Shown: piece after piece, positions 57,465 to 64,000 of the stretch
Position numbering within the stretch: position 1 is the stretch's first letter
Layout: each line of letters begins with the position of its first letter
Assembly (NCBI GenBank): GCA_036725605.1
Contig: DAIMDW010000015.1
Span: 62,001-126,000 of the forward strand
Reading direction: 5' to 3'
DNA: 64,000 nt
Source of the DNA: CALBTQ01 sp036725605
GTDB lineage: Bacteria > Lernaellota > Lernaellaia > Lernaellales > Lernaellaceae
Position numbers and translations under genes: made by a program
The notes under the pieces: model-generated
Database searches by the model: none
Seen by the model: the letters and a program-made list of their open reading frames with translations, nothing else
Told to the model about the DNA's origin: nothing

Positions 57465-57492
57465 AATGTAGGCACGCCTGACGCGGCGTCAA
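57465..57492 (-). promoter_or_regulatory. Promoter and palindrome upstream of tpx
   Basis: Minus-strand TTGACG (57492-57487), 16-nt spacer, TACATT (57470-57465), 70 nt before the tpx ATG. A perfect 13-nt palindrome TGACGC-G-GCGTCA (57479-57491) overlaps the -35 and could be an operator. Confidence 0.5.
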
Positions 57493-57576
57493 CCGACGGC
57501 GGGAAATATTGCCCCGGCGCGCTTGACGATCGCCGGCCCATCCGGCACCTTGTGGACAAGTCGGGGAGGAATCACG

Positions 57577-58155
57577 ATGCACATCGTCGGGTTGGCGGCC
57601 AGTCCGCGCCTGAATTCGAATTCCGAATTGTTGTTGGACGCCCTGTTGGCCGGCGCGCAAGCCGGCGGGGCCGAGGTGGAGAAAATCCGCCTGGCCGAAG
57701 CCGACATTCACGCCTGCGTCGGTTGCGAGTTGTGTTCGCTGGAGGGCGTCTGCCAATTCGACGATCGGGCCAACGAAATCTTCACCCAACTGCTTGCCGC
57801 CGATGTCGTCGTGCTGGCCACGCCGGTTTATTTTTATTCGGTGACCACGCAGGCGAAACTGCTTATCGACCGCGCGCAGGCTTTGTGGGCGCGCCACAAG
57901 TTGCAGTCGCCCGCCGACGATCCGCCGCGCGGACGTGCGGTGCTGCTGGCGGTCGGGGCCAGCAACGGCGATCGATTATTTGATGGAATCGTCTTGACCG
58001 TCCGCACCTTCGTGGATACCTTGCACAAGGATTTGACCGACCGACTGTTTTTTCGCAACGTCGATCAGAAGCGGGCGATTCTCGCGCAACCGGAAGCCCT
58101 GGCGCAAGCGCGGGCGCTGGGCGAGTCGCTGGCGGCAAACAAGGAGCAACGATGA
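57577..58155 (+). CDS. NADPH-dependent FMN reductase-like / iron-sulfur flavoprotein
   Basis: 192-residue flavodoxin-like fold. IVGLAASPRLNSNSELLLDALLAGA gives the FMN phosphate loop, IHACVGCELCSLEGVCQF a compact Cys motif (CxxCxxC plus one more) as in iron-sulfur flavoproteins, and VVVLATPVYFYSVTTQAKLLIDR the typical FMN contact. It may bind a [4Fe-4S] cluster next to FMN or use the Cys for disulfides. ATG 57577 with GGGGAGGA upstream. It overlaps bcp by 4 nt (ATGA), suggesting joint peroxide defence. Confidence 0.88.
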   Translation: MHIVGLAASPRLNSNSELLLDALLAGAQAGGAEVEKIRLAEADIHACVGCELCSLEGVCQFDDRANEIFTQLLAADVVVLATPVYFYSVTTQAKLLIDRAQALWARHKLQSPADDPPRGRAVLLAVGASNGDRLFDGIVLTVRTFVDTLHKDLTDRLFFRNVDQKRAILAQPEALAQARALGESLAANKEQR

Positions 58156-58616
58156 GCGAATTGAAAATCGGCAACAAGGCGCCGGATTTTTCCTTGCCCG
58201 ACGCGGACGGCAACACCGTCAAACTGTCGGACTTTCGCGGCAGGAAAGTGATTCTGTATTTTTATCCGAAAGACAACACCTCCGGCTGCACGCGCGAGGC
58301 CTGCGACTTTCGCGACGCCACGCCGCAATTCGACGCGGCCGACGCGGTGATCATCGGCGTCAGCCCCGACAGCGAGGCGAGCCACCGCAAGTTCCGCGAC
58401 AAGCACGACCTGCCGTTCGTCTTGCTGGCCGACACCGATAAAAAAGTGGCCGATCTCTACGGCGTCTACCAGGAAAAAATCATGTGCGGGAAAAAGTCGA
58501 TGGGCATCGTGCGCAGCACCTTCGTCATCGACGAGAACGGCAAGCTGGCCGAGGAAATGCGCAAGGTGAAGGTGGACGGCCACGTCGCGGCGGTGTTCGA
58601 ACTGATCAAACCCTGA
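58152..58616 (+). CDS. bcp: Peroxiredoxin Bcp/PrxQ
   Basis: 154 residues. KAPDFSLPDADGNTVKLSDFRG, then the peroxidatic Cys in NTSGCTREACDFRD with a resolving Cys five residues later (CxxxxC), then GVSPDSEASHRKF and STFVIDENGK. It reduces hydroperoxides with thioredoxin. The start overlaps the flavoprotein stop. It is convergent with the unknown gene at 58620. Confidence 0.95.
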   Translation: MSELKIGNKAPDFSLPDADGNTVKLSDFRGRKVILYFYPKDNTSGCTREACDFRDATPQFDAADAVIIGVSPDSEASHRKFRDKHDLPFVLLADTDKKVADLYGVYQEKIMCGKKSMGIVRSTFVIDENGKLAEEMRKVKVDGHVAAVFELIKP

Positions 58617-58619
58617 GCG

Positions 58620-59093
58620 TCAATCCTCGGCTTCCGGCGCGATCTCCAGCACGTCAATGAGCGTCGCGGGCGCGTTGTAAAAAGGCGCGCCTTCCCCCTG
58701 GAAAAAGCCGTGCGTGAAAATCATGTGGATCGTCAGTTCCGAATAGCGCACCGACTGACCGGTGCGCAGGTTTTCCACCGTGTACACCGTTTTCTGATAA
58801 ACGCCCGGGTGCGGCCAGGGGCAGGGGATCTTGCCGCGGTTTTCGTCGACGACCACCGACCATTTGCCGTCCACCTCAACCGGCGCGCCGAAACCGCCGG
58901 CGCCGGCATGGCCGATGCGGCGCATTTCGCGGGCGATTTGCTCGTAGCCGACGCCCAGGCGCAGGCAGGCGGCGTGTTGCTCGTCGAGGATCGCGGCCAG
59001 GTCGCGTTCGTCGCGCCCGAAAAAACCGTCGCGCGAGATGTCGCCGGCCTTCATCTTCTCGGCCGCTTTGAGCAGTTGTGGCGTCATCTTCAT
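58620..59093 (-). CDS. Conserved-looking hypothetical protein at the end of the nqr operon
   Basis: 157 residues, no signal peptide or TM segment. Helical N-terminus (LLKAAEKMKAGDISRDGFFG, LAAILDEQHAACLRLG), then a Gly-rich patch (GHAGAGGFGAPV), a beta-rich C-terminal half with HPGVYQKTVYTVEN, and IHMIFTHGFFQGEGAPFYNAP. I cannot assign a family. It is 14 nt downstream of nqrF with AAGGAG before the ATG, so it is probably part of the complex's operon, maybe for assembly or metal/cofactor handling. Confidence 0.68.
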   Translation of the reverse strand: MKMTPQLLKAAEKMKAGDISRDGFFGRDERDLAAILDEQHAACLRLGVGYEQIAREMRRIGHAGAGGFGAPVEVDGKWSVVVDENRGKIPCPWPHPGVYQKTVYTVENLRTGQSVRYSELTIHMIFTHGFFQGEGAPFYNAPATLIDVLEIAPEAED

Positions 59094-59107
59094 CGGCGCT
59101 ACTCTCC

Positions 59108-60211
59108 TTAGGAGAATTTATCGTAAAAGATCTCCGCTTGCGGCATGCCGTTTTTGGTCAGCACGGCGATGCACGCGTCGATCATCCCCGGCGAGCCGCA
59201 CAGGTACGCCTGCGAACCGGCGATGTTCTCGCCCAGGCGGCCGACGACGTCGGTGATCAAACCGGTTTCGCCCTGCCAGCGATCTTCCTCGGCCGGCTTG
59301 GACAGTGCGGGGACGAATTTGAAATTCGGCAGTTCCTTCTCAAGCTCGGCCATCAGCTCACGGTGGTACAGGTCGCGCTGCGAAACCGCGCCGAAAAAGA
59401 ACGTCACCTGGCGCGTGCTGTGTTGCCTGGCCAGATCCCGCAGCATGCCCTTGAACGGCGCGAGGCCGCTGCCGCCGGCGATCATGATGGCCGGCTTGTC
59501 GCTGTCGCGCAGGAAGAACTCGCCGTGCGGACCGTTGACGGTCACCTCGTCGCCTTCTTTGAGGAACTGATGCACCCAGGTCGTGCAAATGCCCTCGGGC
59601 ACGAGGCGGATGATGAACTCGACTTCGTCTTTTTCGAACGAGGGCGACGACAGCGAATAGGCGCGGTACACCGATTCCTCGACGTCGCCGTATTCGGGCA
59701 CGGTCAGTTGCATGTACTGGCCGGTCTGAAATTCGATCGCCGCCGGCTCGAGCAATTTGATGCGCACTTCCTTGATGTCGTGAGTCAGCGTGGTGATGCG
59801 CGCGACGCGGCCACGATATTCTTTAATGAGGAACAGCTCGGGCGGGATGTGGATTTTCAAGTCTTCGCGAATCTTTACCTGGCACGACAGGCGCATGTCG
59901 TTTTTCTGTTCCTGCGGCGTGAGCCAGGAGGTTTCGGTGGGTAGCACCGGCCCGCCGCCCTCGGCGATCTTCACCTTGCAGTAGCCGCACGAGCCGCGCC
60001 CGCCGCAGGCGCTGGGGATGAAAATGCCCTCGGCGACCAGCGAGCCCAGCAGGCTGCCGCCGCCCTCGACGGTCAGCGTGCGCGTGCCGTCGTTGATGTC
60101 GATCTTGCATTCGCCGTAGTTGGCGATGTAGCGGTCGGCCAGTTCCAGCACGACGGCCAGGATGGCGCCGATGCCGCCGATCACCCCCATGCTGACGAGA
60201 ACTTCGATCAT
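59108..60211 (-). CDS. nqrF: Na+-translocating NADH:quinone reductase subunit F
   Basis: 367 residues. One N-terminal TM (IEVLVSMGVIGGIGAILAVVLEL), a plant-type [2Fe-2S] ferredoxin domain with CGGRGSCGYCKVK and the fourth Cys in RLSCQV, an FAD domain (RAYSLSSPSF), and an NAD domain (IAGGSGLAPFKGMLRDL, CGSPGMIDACIAVL). It takes electrons from NADH through FAD and the cluster into the membrane subunits. About 40 residues shorter than gammaproteobacterial NqrF, still with all motifs. 1 nt after nqrE. Confidence 0.94.
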   Translation of the reverse strand: MIEVLVSMGVIGGIGAILAVVLELADRYIANYGECKIDINDGTRTLTVEGGGSLLGSLVAEGIFIPSACGGRGSCGYCKVKIAEGGGPVLPTETSWLTPQEQKNDMRLSCQVKIREDLKIHIPPELFLIKEYRGRVARITTLTHDIKEVRIKLLEPAAIEFQTGQYMQLTVPEYGDVEESVYRAYSLSSPSFEKDEVEFIIRLVPEGICTTWVHQFLKEGDEVTVNGPHGEFFLRDSDKPAIMIAGGSGLAPFKGMLRDLARQHSTRQVTFFFGAVSQRDLYHRELMAELEKELPNFKFVPALSKPAEEDRWQGETGLITDVVGRLGENIAGSQAYLCGSPGMIDACIAVLTKNGMPQAEIFYDKFS

Positions 60212-60212
60212 C

Positions 60213-60803
60213 TCATTGCACCTGAATCATGCCGGAAAAGCCCATGAACGCCAGGCTCATGATGCCGGCGATGATCAACGCGATGCCCGCGCCGGCCAGC
60301 GGAGCGGGCACGTTCGAGCGCGCGATGCGCTGGCGGATGCCCGCCATGGCCACGATGGCCAGGGCCCACCCGACGCCCGCGCCGAAGCCGTACGCCACGC
60401 TTTGCAGAAAATCGTAGCCGCGAATGATCATGAACAAACTCGCGCCCATGATGGCGCAGTTGACCGTGATCAGCGGCAGGAAAATGCCGAGGTTGATGTA
60501 CAGCACCGGGCTGATTTTCTCGATGAGAATTTCCACCAGTTGGACGAACGCGGCGATGACCACAATGAAAATGATGTACCAGAAATGCTCGAGCCCGGCC
60601 GGCATCAGTACGTAAAAATACACCAGCCAGTTCAGCGCCGTGGTCGCGGTCATGACGAAGATCACCGCGAAGCCCAGGCCGTAGCTGGCTTTGACCTCGC
60701 GGCTGACGGCGAGGAACGAGCACATGCCCAGGTAATTGGACAGCAGGATATTGTTGGTGAAGATCGCCGCGAACAGAATCACGAAGGGGTTGATCTCGAC
60801 CAT
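60213..60803 (-). CDS. nqrE: Nqr subunit E
   Basis: 196 residues, six TM helices. LGMCSFLAVSREVKASYGLG and ITVNCAIMGASLFM carry the two Cys that hold the shared [2Fe-2S] cluster with NqrD; YGFGAGVGWALAIVAMAGIR is NqrE-like, while the end LMSLAFMGFSG-like stretch (SLAFMGFSGM) also resembles RnfA. Overlaps nqrD by 1 nt. Confidence 0.93.
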   Translation of the reverse strand: MVEINPFVILFAAIFTNNILLSNYLGMCSFLAVSREVKASYGLGFAVIFVMTATTALNWLVYFYVLMPAGLEHFWYIIFIVVIAAFVQLVEILIEKISPVLYINLGIFLPLITVNCAIMGASLFMIIRGYDFLQSVAYGFGAGVGWALAIVAMAGIRQRIARSNVPAPLAGAGIALIIAGIMSLAFMGFSGMIQVQ

Positions 60804-61432
60804 CAGTGCTTATCCTCCCCGGTGCGTTCGGTCCAGCCGCGAATGACCCAGATCAGAATCGCCAGCATGAAAAACGCGCCCGGCGCCATGACCATGATGA
60901 TCCACTTGGTGAACGATTCGGGCAGCAGCGTGATTTGCAGCGCCGTGTCTTTGAACAATGTGCCGAAGCCGAGTATCTCGCGCGGGATGGCGATGGCCAG
61001 CAGGATCAGCGAATAGCCCAGACCGCTGGCCAGCCCGTCGATCAACGAGGGGAAGACCTTGTTGGACGAGGCGAATGCTTCGGCGCGGCCCATGATGATG
61101 CAGTTGGTGATGATCAGCCCGACGTACGCGCCCAGGGCCTTGCTGATGTCGGGCACGTAGGCCTTGAGCATCAAATCGAAGAGAATGACCCACGCGGCGA
61201 TGATCAGCACCTGCACCATCATGCGGATGCGGCGCGGCGTCACGTTGCGCAACAGGCTGACGGTCACGCCGCTCATCACGGTCGTGAAGACCAGGCCGAT
61301 GTCCATGATGACCGTGTTGATCACCAGGTTGGTCACCGCCAGCGTCGAGCAGATGCCCAGGATCTGCCGAAAGACCGGGTTGTCGACCCAGAAGGCGTTC
61401 CAGAAGATTTTTTTCGTTTTACTCCTGGCCAT
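60803..61432 (-). CDS. nqrD: Nqr subunit D
   Basis: 209 residues, about six TM helices. FRQILGICSTLAVTN and ITNCIIMGRAEAFASSNKV show the two cluster Cys and the highly conserved NCIxMGRAEAFA of NqrD; PREILGFGTLF is present. Pairs with NqrE in the membrane electron path. The C-terminus has one TM more (WIIMVMAPGAFFMLAILIWVI). Overlaps nqrC by 14 nt. Confidence 0.94.
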   Translation of the reverse strand: MARSKTKKIFWNAFWVDNPVFRQILGICSTLAVTNLVINTVIMDIGLVFTTVMSGVTVSLLRNVTPRRIRMMVQVLIIAAWVILFDLMLKAYVPDISKALGAYVGLIITNCIIMGRAEAFASSNKVFPSLIDGLASGLGYSLILLAIAIPREILGFGTLFKDTALQITLLPESFTKWIIMVMAPGAFFMLAILIWVIRGWTERTGEDKH

Positions 61433-62177
61433 CTGGAGCCTCGGCGGTTGACGGTTGCGGCGCGGTCAATCCCTGTTGCCGCAGGTAGTCGAGCAGCAGC
61501 GGCAGATATCTGTGCCACTGCGCGAAATTGTCGTTGAGGAATTTGCCCATGCCCACCACGGTCGTTTGCGTCGCGCCGGTAATCTGGTCGACCGCGTGCG
61601 GATCGTCGCCCATCGTGCCCTCGGGCACCACGCGAAAACGCGCCACGGCGGGGTCGGCCGCCTGTTTGCCCTTGAACTTGGCGCGGTATTGATCTTCCTC
61701 GATGCGCGCGCCCAGGCCGGGCGTTTCGCCGTGGCGGGTCCAGACGATGTTGCGGATCGTCAGGCCGTCGGGCGCCACGGCCATCAGACCGAAGATCGGC
61801 CCCCAGAAGCCTTTGCCGCCGATGGGAAAAGCGAAGGCGCGCGGCCGGCCGGCATCGTCCAGCGCGAGCCACAGCCGATAAAGCACGGTCGCGGTTTTGT
61901 CCGGCTCGGCGTCCACGAGCTTGGGACCGCCGTTATCCACGATCCATAGCGGACGTACGCTTTTGGTCAATGCATCGGCCAACTGCGCGCCGGTGGTTTG
62001 CGGCGTGATCTCCATCAGCTCGAAAACGCGCACCAGGTTTTTACTGGCGGCGGTGCGTTCGTTGTCGGCGACTTGCTCGGCGGTGACGACCTTGACCAGC
62101 GACAACAACCCGGCGAACAGCGCACTAAGCGCGAACATGTACAGCACCGAGTAGGCTCGCGACTTGGTGAAGCTCAC
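61419..62177 (-). CDS. nqrC: Nqr subunit C (covalent FMN)
   Basis: 252 residues: one N-terminal TM (AYSVLYMFALSALFAGLLSLVKVV) and a periplasmic domain. The flavinylation motif reads ITGATQTT (S/T-G-A-T), where FMN is attached to Thr by ApbE. Family residues GKGFWGPIFGLMAV and TPGLGARIEED are present. The GTG at 62177 overlaps the nqrB stop (GTGA). Electron carrier between NqrD/E and NqrB. Confidence 0.94.
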   Translation of the reverse strand: MSFTKSRAYSVLYMFALSALFAGLLSLVKVVTAEQVADNERTAASKNLVRVFELMEITPQTTGAQLADALTKSVRPLWIVDNGGPKLVDAEPDKTATVLYRLWLALDDAGRPRAFAFPIGGKGFWGPIFGLMAVAPDGLTIRNIVWTRHGETPGLGARIEEDQYRAKFKGKQAADPAVARFRVVPEGTMGDDPHAVDQITGATQTTVVGMGKFLNDNFAQWHRYLPLLLDYLRQQGLTAPQPSTAEAPDGQE

Positions 62178-63178
62178 GTCGTCGCCCCCTTCCGCAACGC
62201 TGCAGCCGCGCGCTTGGCTTTTTTGCGCTCGCGCACCGTGTAGTCGATGATCGGCGCGAAGGTGTTGCCCAACAGCACCGCGAACATGAATCCTTCGGGG
62301 AAGTTGCCGAAGCTGCGGATGACCACCGTCGCCACGCCGATGACCGCCCCGTAGATCCATCGCCCGGTGTCGGTCGAGGCGCTGCTGACCGGGTCGGTCG
62401 CCATGTAGAACACGCCCAGGCCGAAACCGCCGGTGAGAATCATATACAGCGGATCGACCGCGTGGTGGTCGGTCAGGCCGAAGTTGTCGGTGAGGTAGAG
62501 GATCGTCTGCAACGCGATCGCCGTGCCCGCCGTCGCCACGACGATCCGCCAGTTGGCGTACTTCTTATAAAGGATGTAGGCGCCGCCCAGGGCGATCAGC
62601 AGGAAGCTCGTTTCACCGATGCTGCCGCCGGTGAAGCCGAAAAACGCCTGCCAATAGGGCACGGAAGCACCTTGCGCCCCGGCGGTCAGCGGCGTGGCGC
62701 CGGTCAGGGCGTCGACCAGGTAGTTGTCCAGACCGCGCGGCCACAGGTCGGCGGCCTGACTCCAGCGAGCGGTCATCGCTACGGGAAAGCTGATGTACAC
62801 GAACGCGCGGCCGGTCATCGCGGGGTTGAACGGATTTTGTCCGAAGCCGCCGAAGACCATCTTGCCGAAGGTCACCGCGAACACGACGCCGACCGCGACG
62901 ATCCACAGGGGGATTGTGGGCGGCATGATCAGCGCGAAGAGCATCGAGGTGACGAAAACGGCGGCGGTGACCGGTTTTTTCTGGCGATAGACAAAGGCGA
63001 ACTCGGTGGCGAAGCCGAAAATTTGCGCGACCAGAATCACCAGGAGGGCGCGCCAGCCGAAGTTGTAAACGCCGAACAACGCGGGCGGCAGCAGGGCGAG
63101 GGCGACATCGACATTGGGTTTCTGGTACTTGACCCAAGGTTGCTTTTTTGCCGCGCCGGTTGAAGGTTTTTCCGTCAC
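62174..63178 (-). CDS. nqrB: Nqr subunit B (covalent FMN)
   Basis: 334 residues, about ten TM helices. MVFGGFGQNPFNPAMTGRAFVYISFP and the flavinylation motif DALTGATPL (Thr about 162) are present, as are HAVDPLYMILTGG and FGNFPEGFMFAVLLGN. It is shorter than Vibrio NqrB (about 410), lacking part of the N-terminus, so RnfD-like in size. It is the Na+/quinone-linked core subunit. The GTG at 63178 has AGGTGA 6 nt upstream; ATG 63205 is less likely. No nqrA precedes it: it is the first gene of the operon. Confidence 0.93.
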   Translation of the reverse strand: MTEKPSTGAAKKQPWVKYQKPNVDVALALLPPALFGVYNFGWRALLVILVAQIFGFATEFAFVYRQKKPVTAAVFVTSMLFALIMPPTIPLWIVAVGVVFAVTFGKMVFGGFGQNPFNPAMTGRAFVYISFPVAMTARWSQAADLWPRGLDNYLVDALTGATPLTAGAQGASVPYWQAFFGFTGGSIGETSFLLIALGGAYILYKKYANWRIVVATAGTAIALQTILYLTDNFGLTDHHAVDPLYMILTGGFGLGVFYMATDPVSSASTDTGRWIYGAVIGVATVVIRSFGNFPEGFMFAVLLGNTFAPIIDYTVRERKKAKRAAAALRKGATT

Positions 63179-63288
63179 TCGCTCACCTTTTACGCATCCG
63201 GGCATCCAGGCCGAAAGAGGAATGGAAAACGCCTTCCGTCTCGATCATTGAAAGACGTCAGGCTACACGAATCCGTACTTTTTCATCC

Positions 63289-63300
63289 TGCATCGATGCA
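63289..63300. repeat. 12-nt perfect palindrome in the nqr leader
   Basis: TGCATCGATGCA, between the candidate promoter and nqrB. Could be an operator; no other support. Confidence 0.4.
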
Positions 63301-63328
63301 AAACAGATTTTTATCGAAGCGTTGACTA

Positions 63329-63356
63329 ATCTTATTACTTTTATGGCATTTGTCCA
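63329..63356 (-). promoter_or_regulatory. Promoter for the nqrBCDEF operon
   Basis: Minus-strand TGGACA (63356-63351), 16-nt spacer and TAAGAT (63334-63329). It leaves a 5' leader of about 145 nt before the nqrB GTG. Confidence 0.42.
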
Positions 63357-63378
63357 GAAAGACGCACGAATTTTTCCG

Positions 63379-64000
63379 CTAATTGGTGACGTTTCTTATC
63401 ACGGCCAACAATTCTTCCACCTTATAAGGCTTGGTCGCCACGGCGTTGAAACCGTATTGGTGCGGTTCGGCCATGATCGGATCGGTGGAATAGCCGCTGG
63501 AGACGATCGCCTTCACGCTCGGATCCAGCTCGCGCAGTTTGGCGATGGCTTCCTTGCCGCCCATGCCGTAGGGAATGGTCAGATCCATGATGACCGCCGC
63601 GAACGGCCGGTCGTTTTGGCGAGCCTGTTCGTAGGCCTCGATCGCCTCTTCGCCGTTTTTGGTGCAGGTGACTTCATAGCCGAAATGGGACAGCAGTTCT
63701 CTGGTCACTTTGAGGATCAGTTCCTCGTCGTCCATCAGCAGAATTCGTTTGTTTTCTTTCGTTGCCGCTTCTTTTTCGCTTCCCAATGACTGTATCTCCA
63801 ATTGCTGTTTGATCGCCGGGAAATATAAATGAAACGTCGTGCCTTTGTCGAGTACCGAATCGACAAGAATATAACCATCGTGTTTTTTAACGATAGAGTG
63901 CGTGATCGCCAAACCCAGGCCGCTGCCTTTTTGCTTGGTGGTGAAGTAGGGATCGAAAATGCGATTCTTGTGATCTTCGGGAATGCCGGGTCCCTGATCG
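63379..64000 (-). CDS. Hybrid histidine kinase, C-terminal part (5' end outside window)
   Basis: About 207 residues up to the window edge. The HATPase_c domain shows DQGPGIPEDHKNRIFDPYFT and GSGLGLAITHSIVKKHDG (N/G boxes), then KGTTFHLYFPA. After a linker comes a receiver domain: LLMDDEELILKVT (acidic pocket), AVIMDLTIP (phosphorylated Asp), SSGYST and TKPYKVEELLAVI (Lys). The kinase would autophosphorylate and pass phosphate to its own receiver. The sensor part is not visible. It stands upstream of the nqr operon on the same strand, 200 nt before nqrB. Confidence 0.92.
   Translation of the reverse strand, partial: DQGPGIPEDHKNRIFDPYFTTKQKGSGLGLAITHSIVKKHDGYILVDSVLDKGTTFHLYFPAIKQQLEIQSLGSEKEAATKENKRILLMDDEELILKVTRELLSHFGYEVTCTKNGEEAIEAYEQARQNDRPFAAVIMDLTIPYGMGGKEAIAKLRELDPSVKAIVSSGYSTDPIMAEPHQYGFNAVATKPYKVEELLAVIRNVTN

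Noticed and set aside
57523..57551. TTGACG-N17-CACCTT before the flavoprotein-bcp pair
   Set aside because: The -10 does not resemble a consensus box; a real promoter must exist nearby but cannot be placed.
1..64000. tRNA, rRNA, insertion-sequence or prophage features
   Set aside because: The gaps between genes were read for tRNA-like cloverleaf ends, transposase-like frames and terminal repeats; nothing convincing was found.

Overview
The window reads as a chromosomal segment of a GC-rich, Gram-negative bacterium with a deltaproteobacterial or Myxococcota-like character; the exact lineage cannot be fixed from the sequence alone. Gram-negative evidence: a heptose adenylyltransferase for LPS (53225-53713), two FadL-type outer-membrane proteins, an OmpA-type protein and many lipoproteins. 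Large lipoproteins with Ig-like, kelch, TPR or Asp-rich modules are frequent. A ferredoxin-linked 2-oxoacid oxidoreductase, a rubrerythrin-like protein, a ferredoxin-thioredoxin-reductase-like protein, a sodium-pumping-type NADH complex and several peroxiredoxins suggest anaerobic or microaerophilic life with oxidative defence. Genes are dense, with many 1-14 nt overlaps, and GTG/TTG starts are common. I see no tRNA, rRNA, insertion sequence, prophage or CRISPR array.

Layout. 1-5142 (minus): NAGPA-domain protein, GT39-type membrane glycosyltransferase, pgpA and a cinA cut by the window edge. 5195-8473: RlpA-like lipoprotein, a Lys/Pro-tailed protein, a FadL-type porin and a small lipoprotein with two twin-CX3C units. 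8581-18706 (plus): mutL, meaB, a kelch lipoprotein, miaA, a Lon-family protease with altered ATPase motifs, and a phosphatase-like/TPR lipoprotein. 18703-23126 (minus): an overlapping glycan operon of three glycosyltransferases and asnB. 23232-32461: a PMT-like membrane protein, a 601-aa bitopic protein, a small lipoprotein, and a 1684-aa pentapeptide-repeat/TM/TPR protein. 32469-40379: thioredoxin-like lipoprotein, B12 radical SAM enzyme, DUF2156 protein, nitroreductase, korAB, ferritin-like protein, and a minus-strand FTR-catalytic-like plus glutaredoxin pair. 40739-46577: acyl-CoA dehydrogenase behind a FadR-box-like palindrome, then a zinc-ribbon/TM/Ca-type-repeat protein, a membrane protein and a dihydrolipoyl dehydrogenase. 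46629-50694 (minus): SbsA-type Ig lipoprotein and a second FadL protein. 51044-53228: isc-type cluster (cysteine desulfurase, Rrf2 regulator, IscU). 53225-58616: rfaE2, OmpA/TSP3, DUF4398 lipoprotein, ABC-F ATPase, thiol peroxidase, NADPH-dependent FMN reductase-like protein, Bcp. 58620-63178 (minus): nqrBCDEF without nqrA, plus a conserved unknown. 63379-end: C-terminal half of a hybrid sensor kinase.

How they fit together. KorAB makes reduced ferredoxin; FTR-like, glutaredoxin, Bcp, Tpx and flavoprotein genes form a thiol/redox layer. The two FadL porins and the acyl-CoA dehydrogenase point to import and use of fatty acids or other hydrophobic compounds. The isc cluster supplies Fe-S clusters needed by KorAB, Nqr and the radical SAM enzyme. 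The most promising unusual items are the nqrA-less Nqr operon, the 1684-aa pentapeptide/TPR protein, two strong operator-like palindromes (40613-40636 and 50987-51015), and an array of perfect inverted repeats at 42661-42824.
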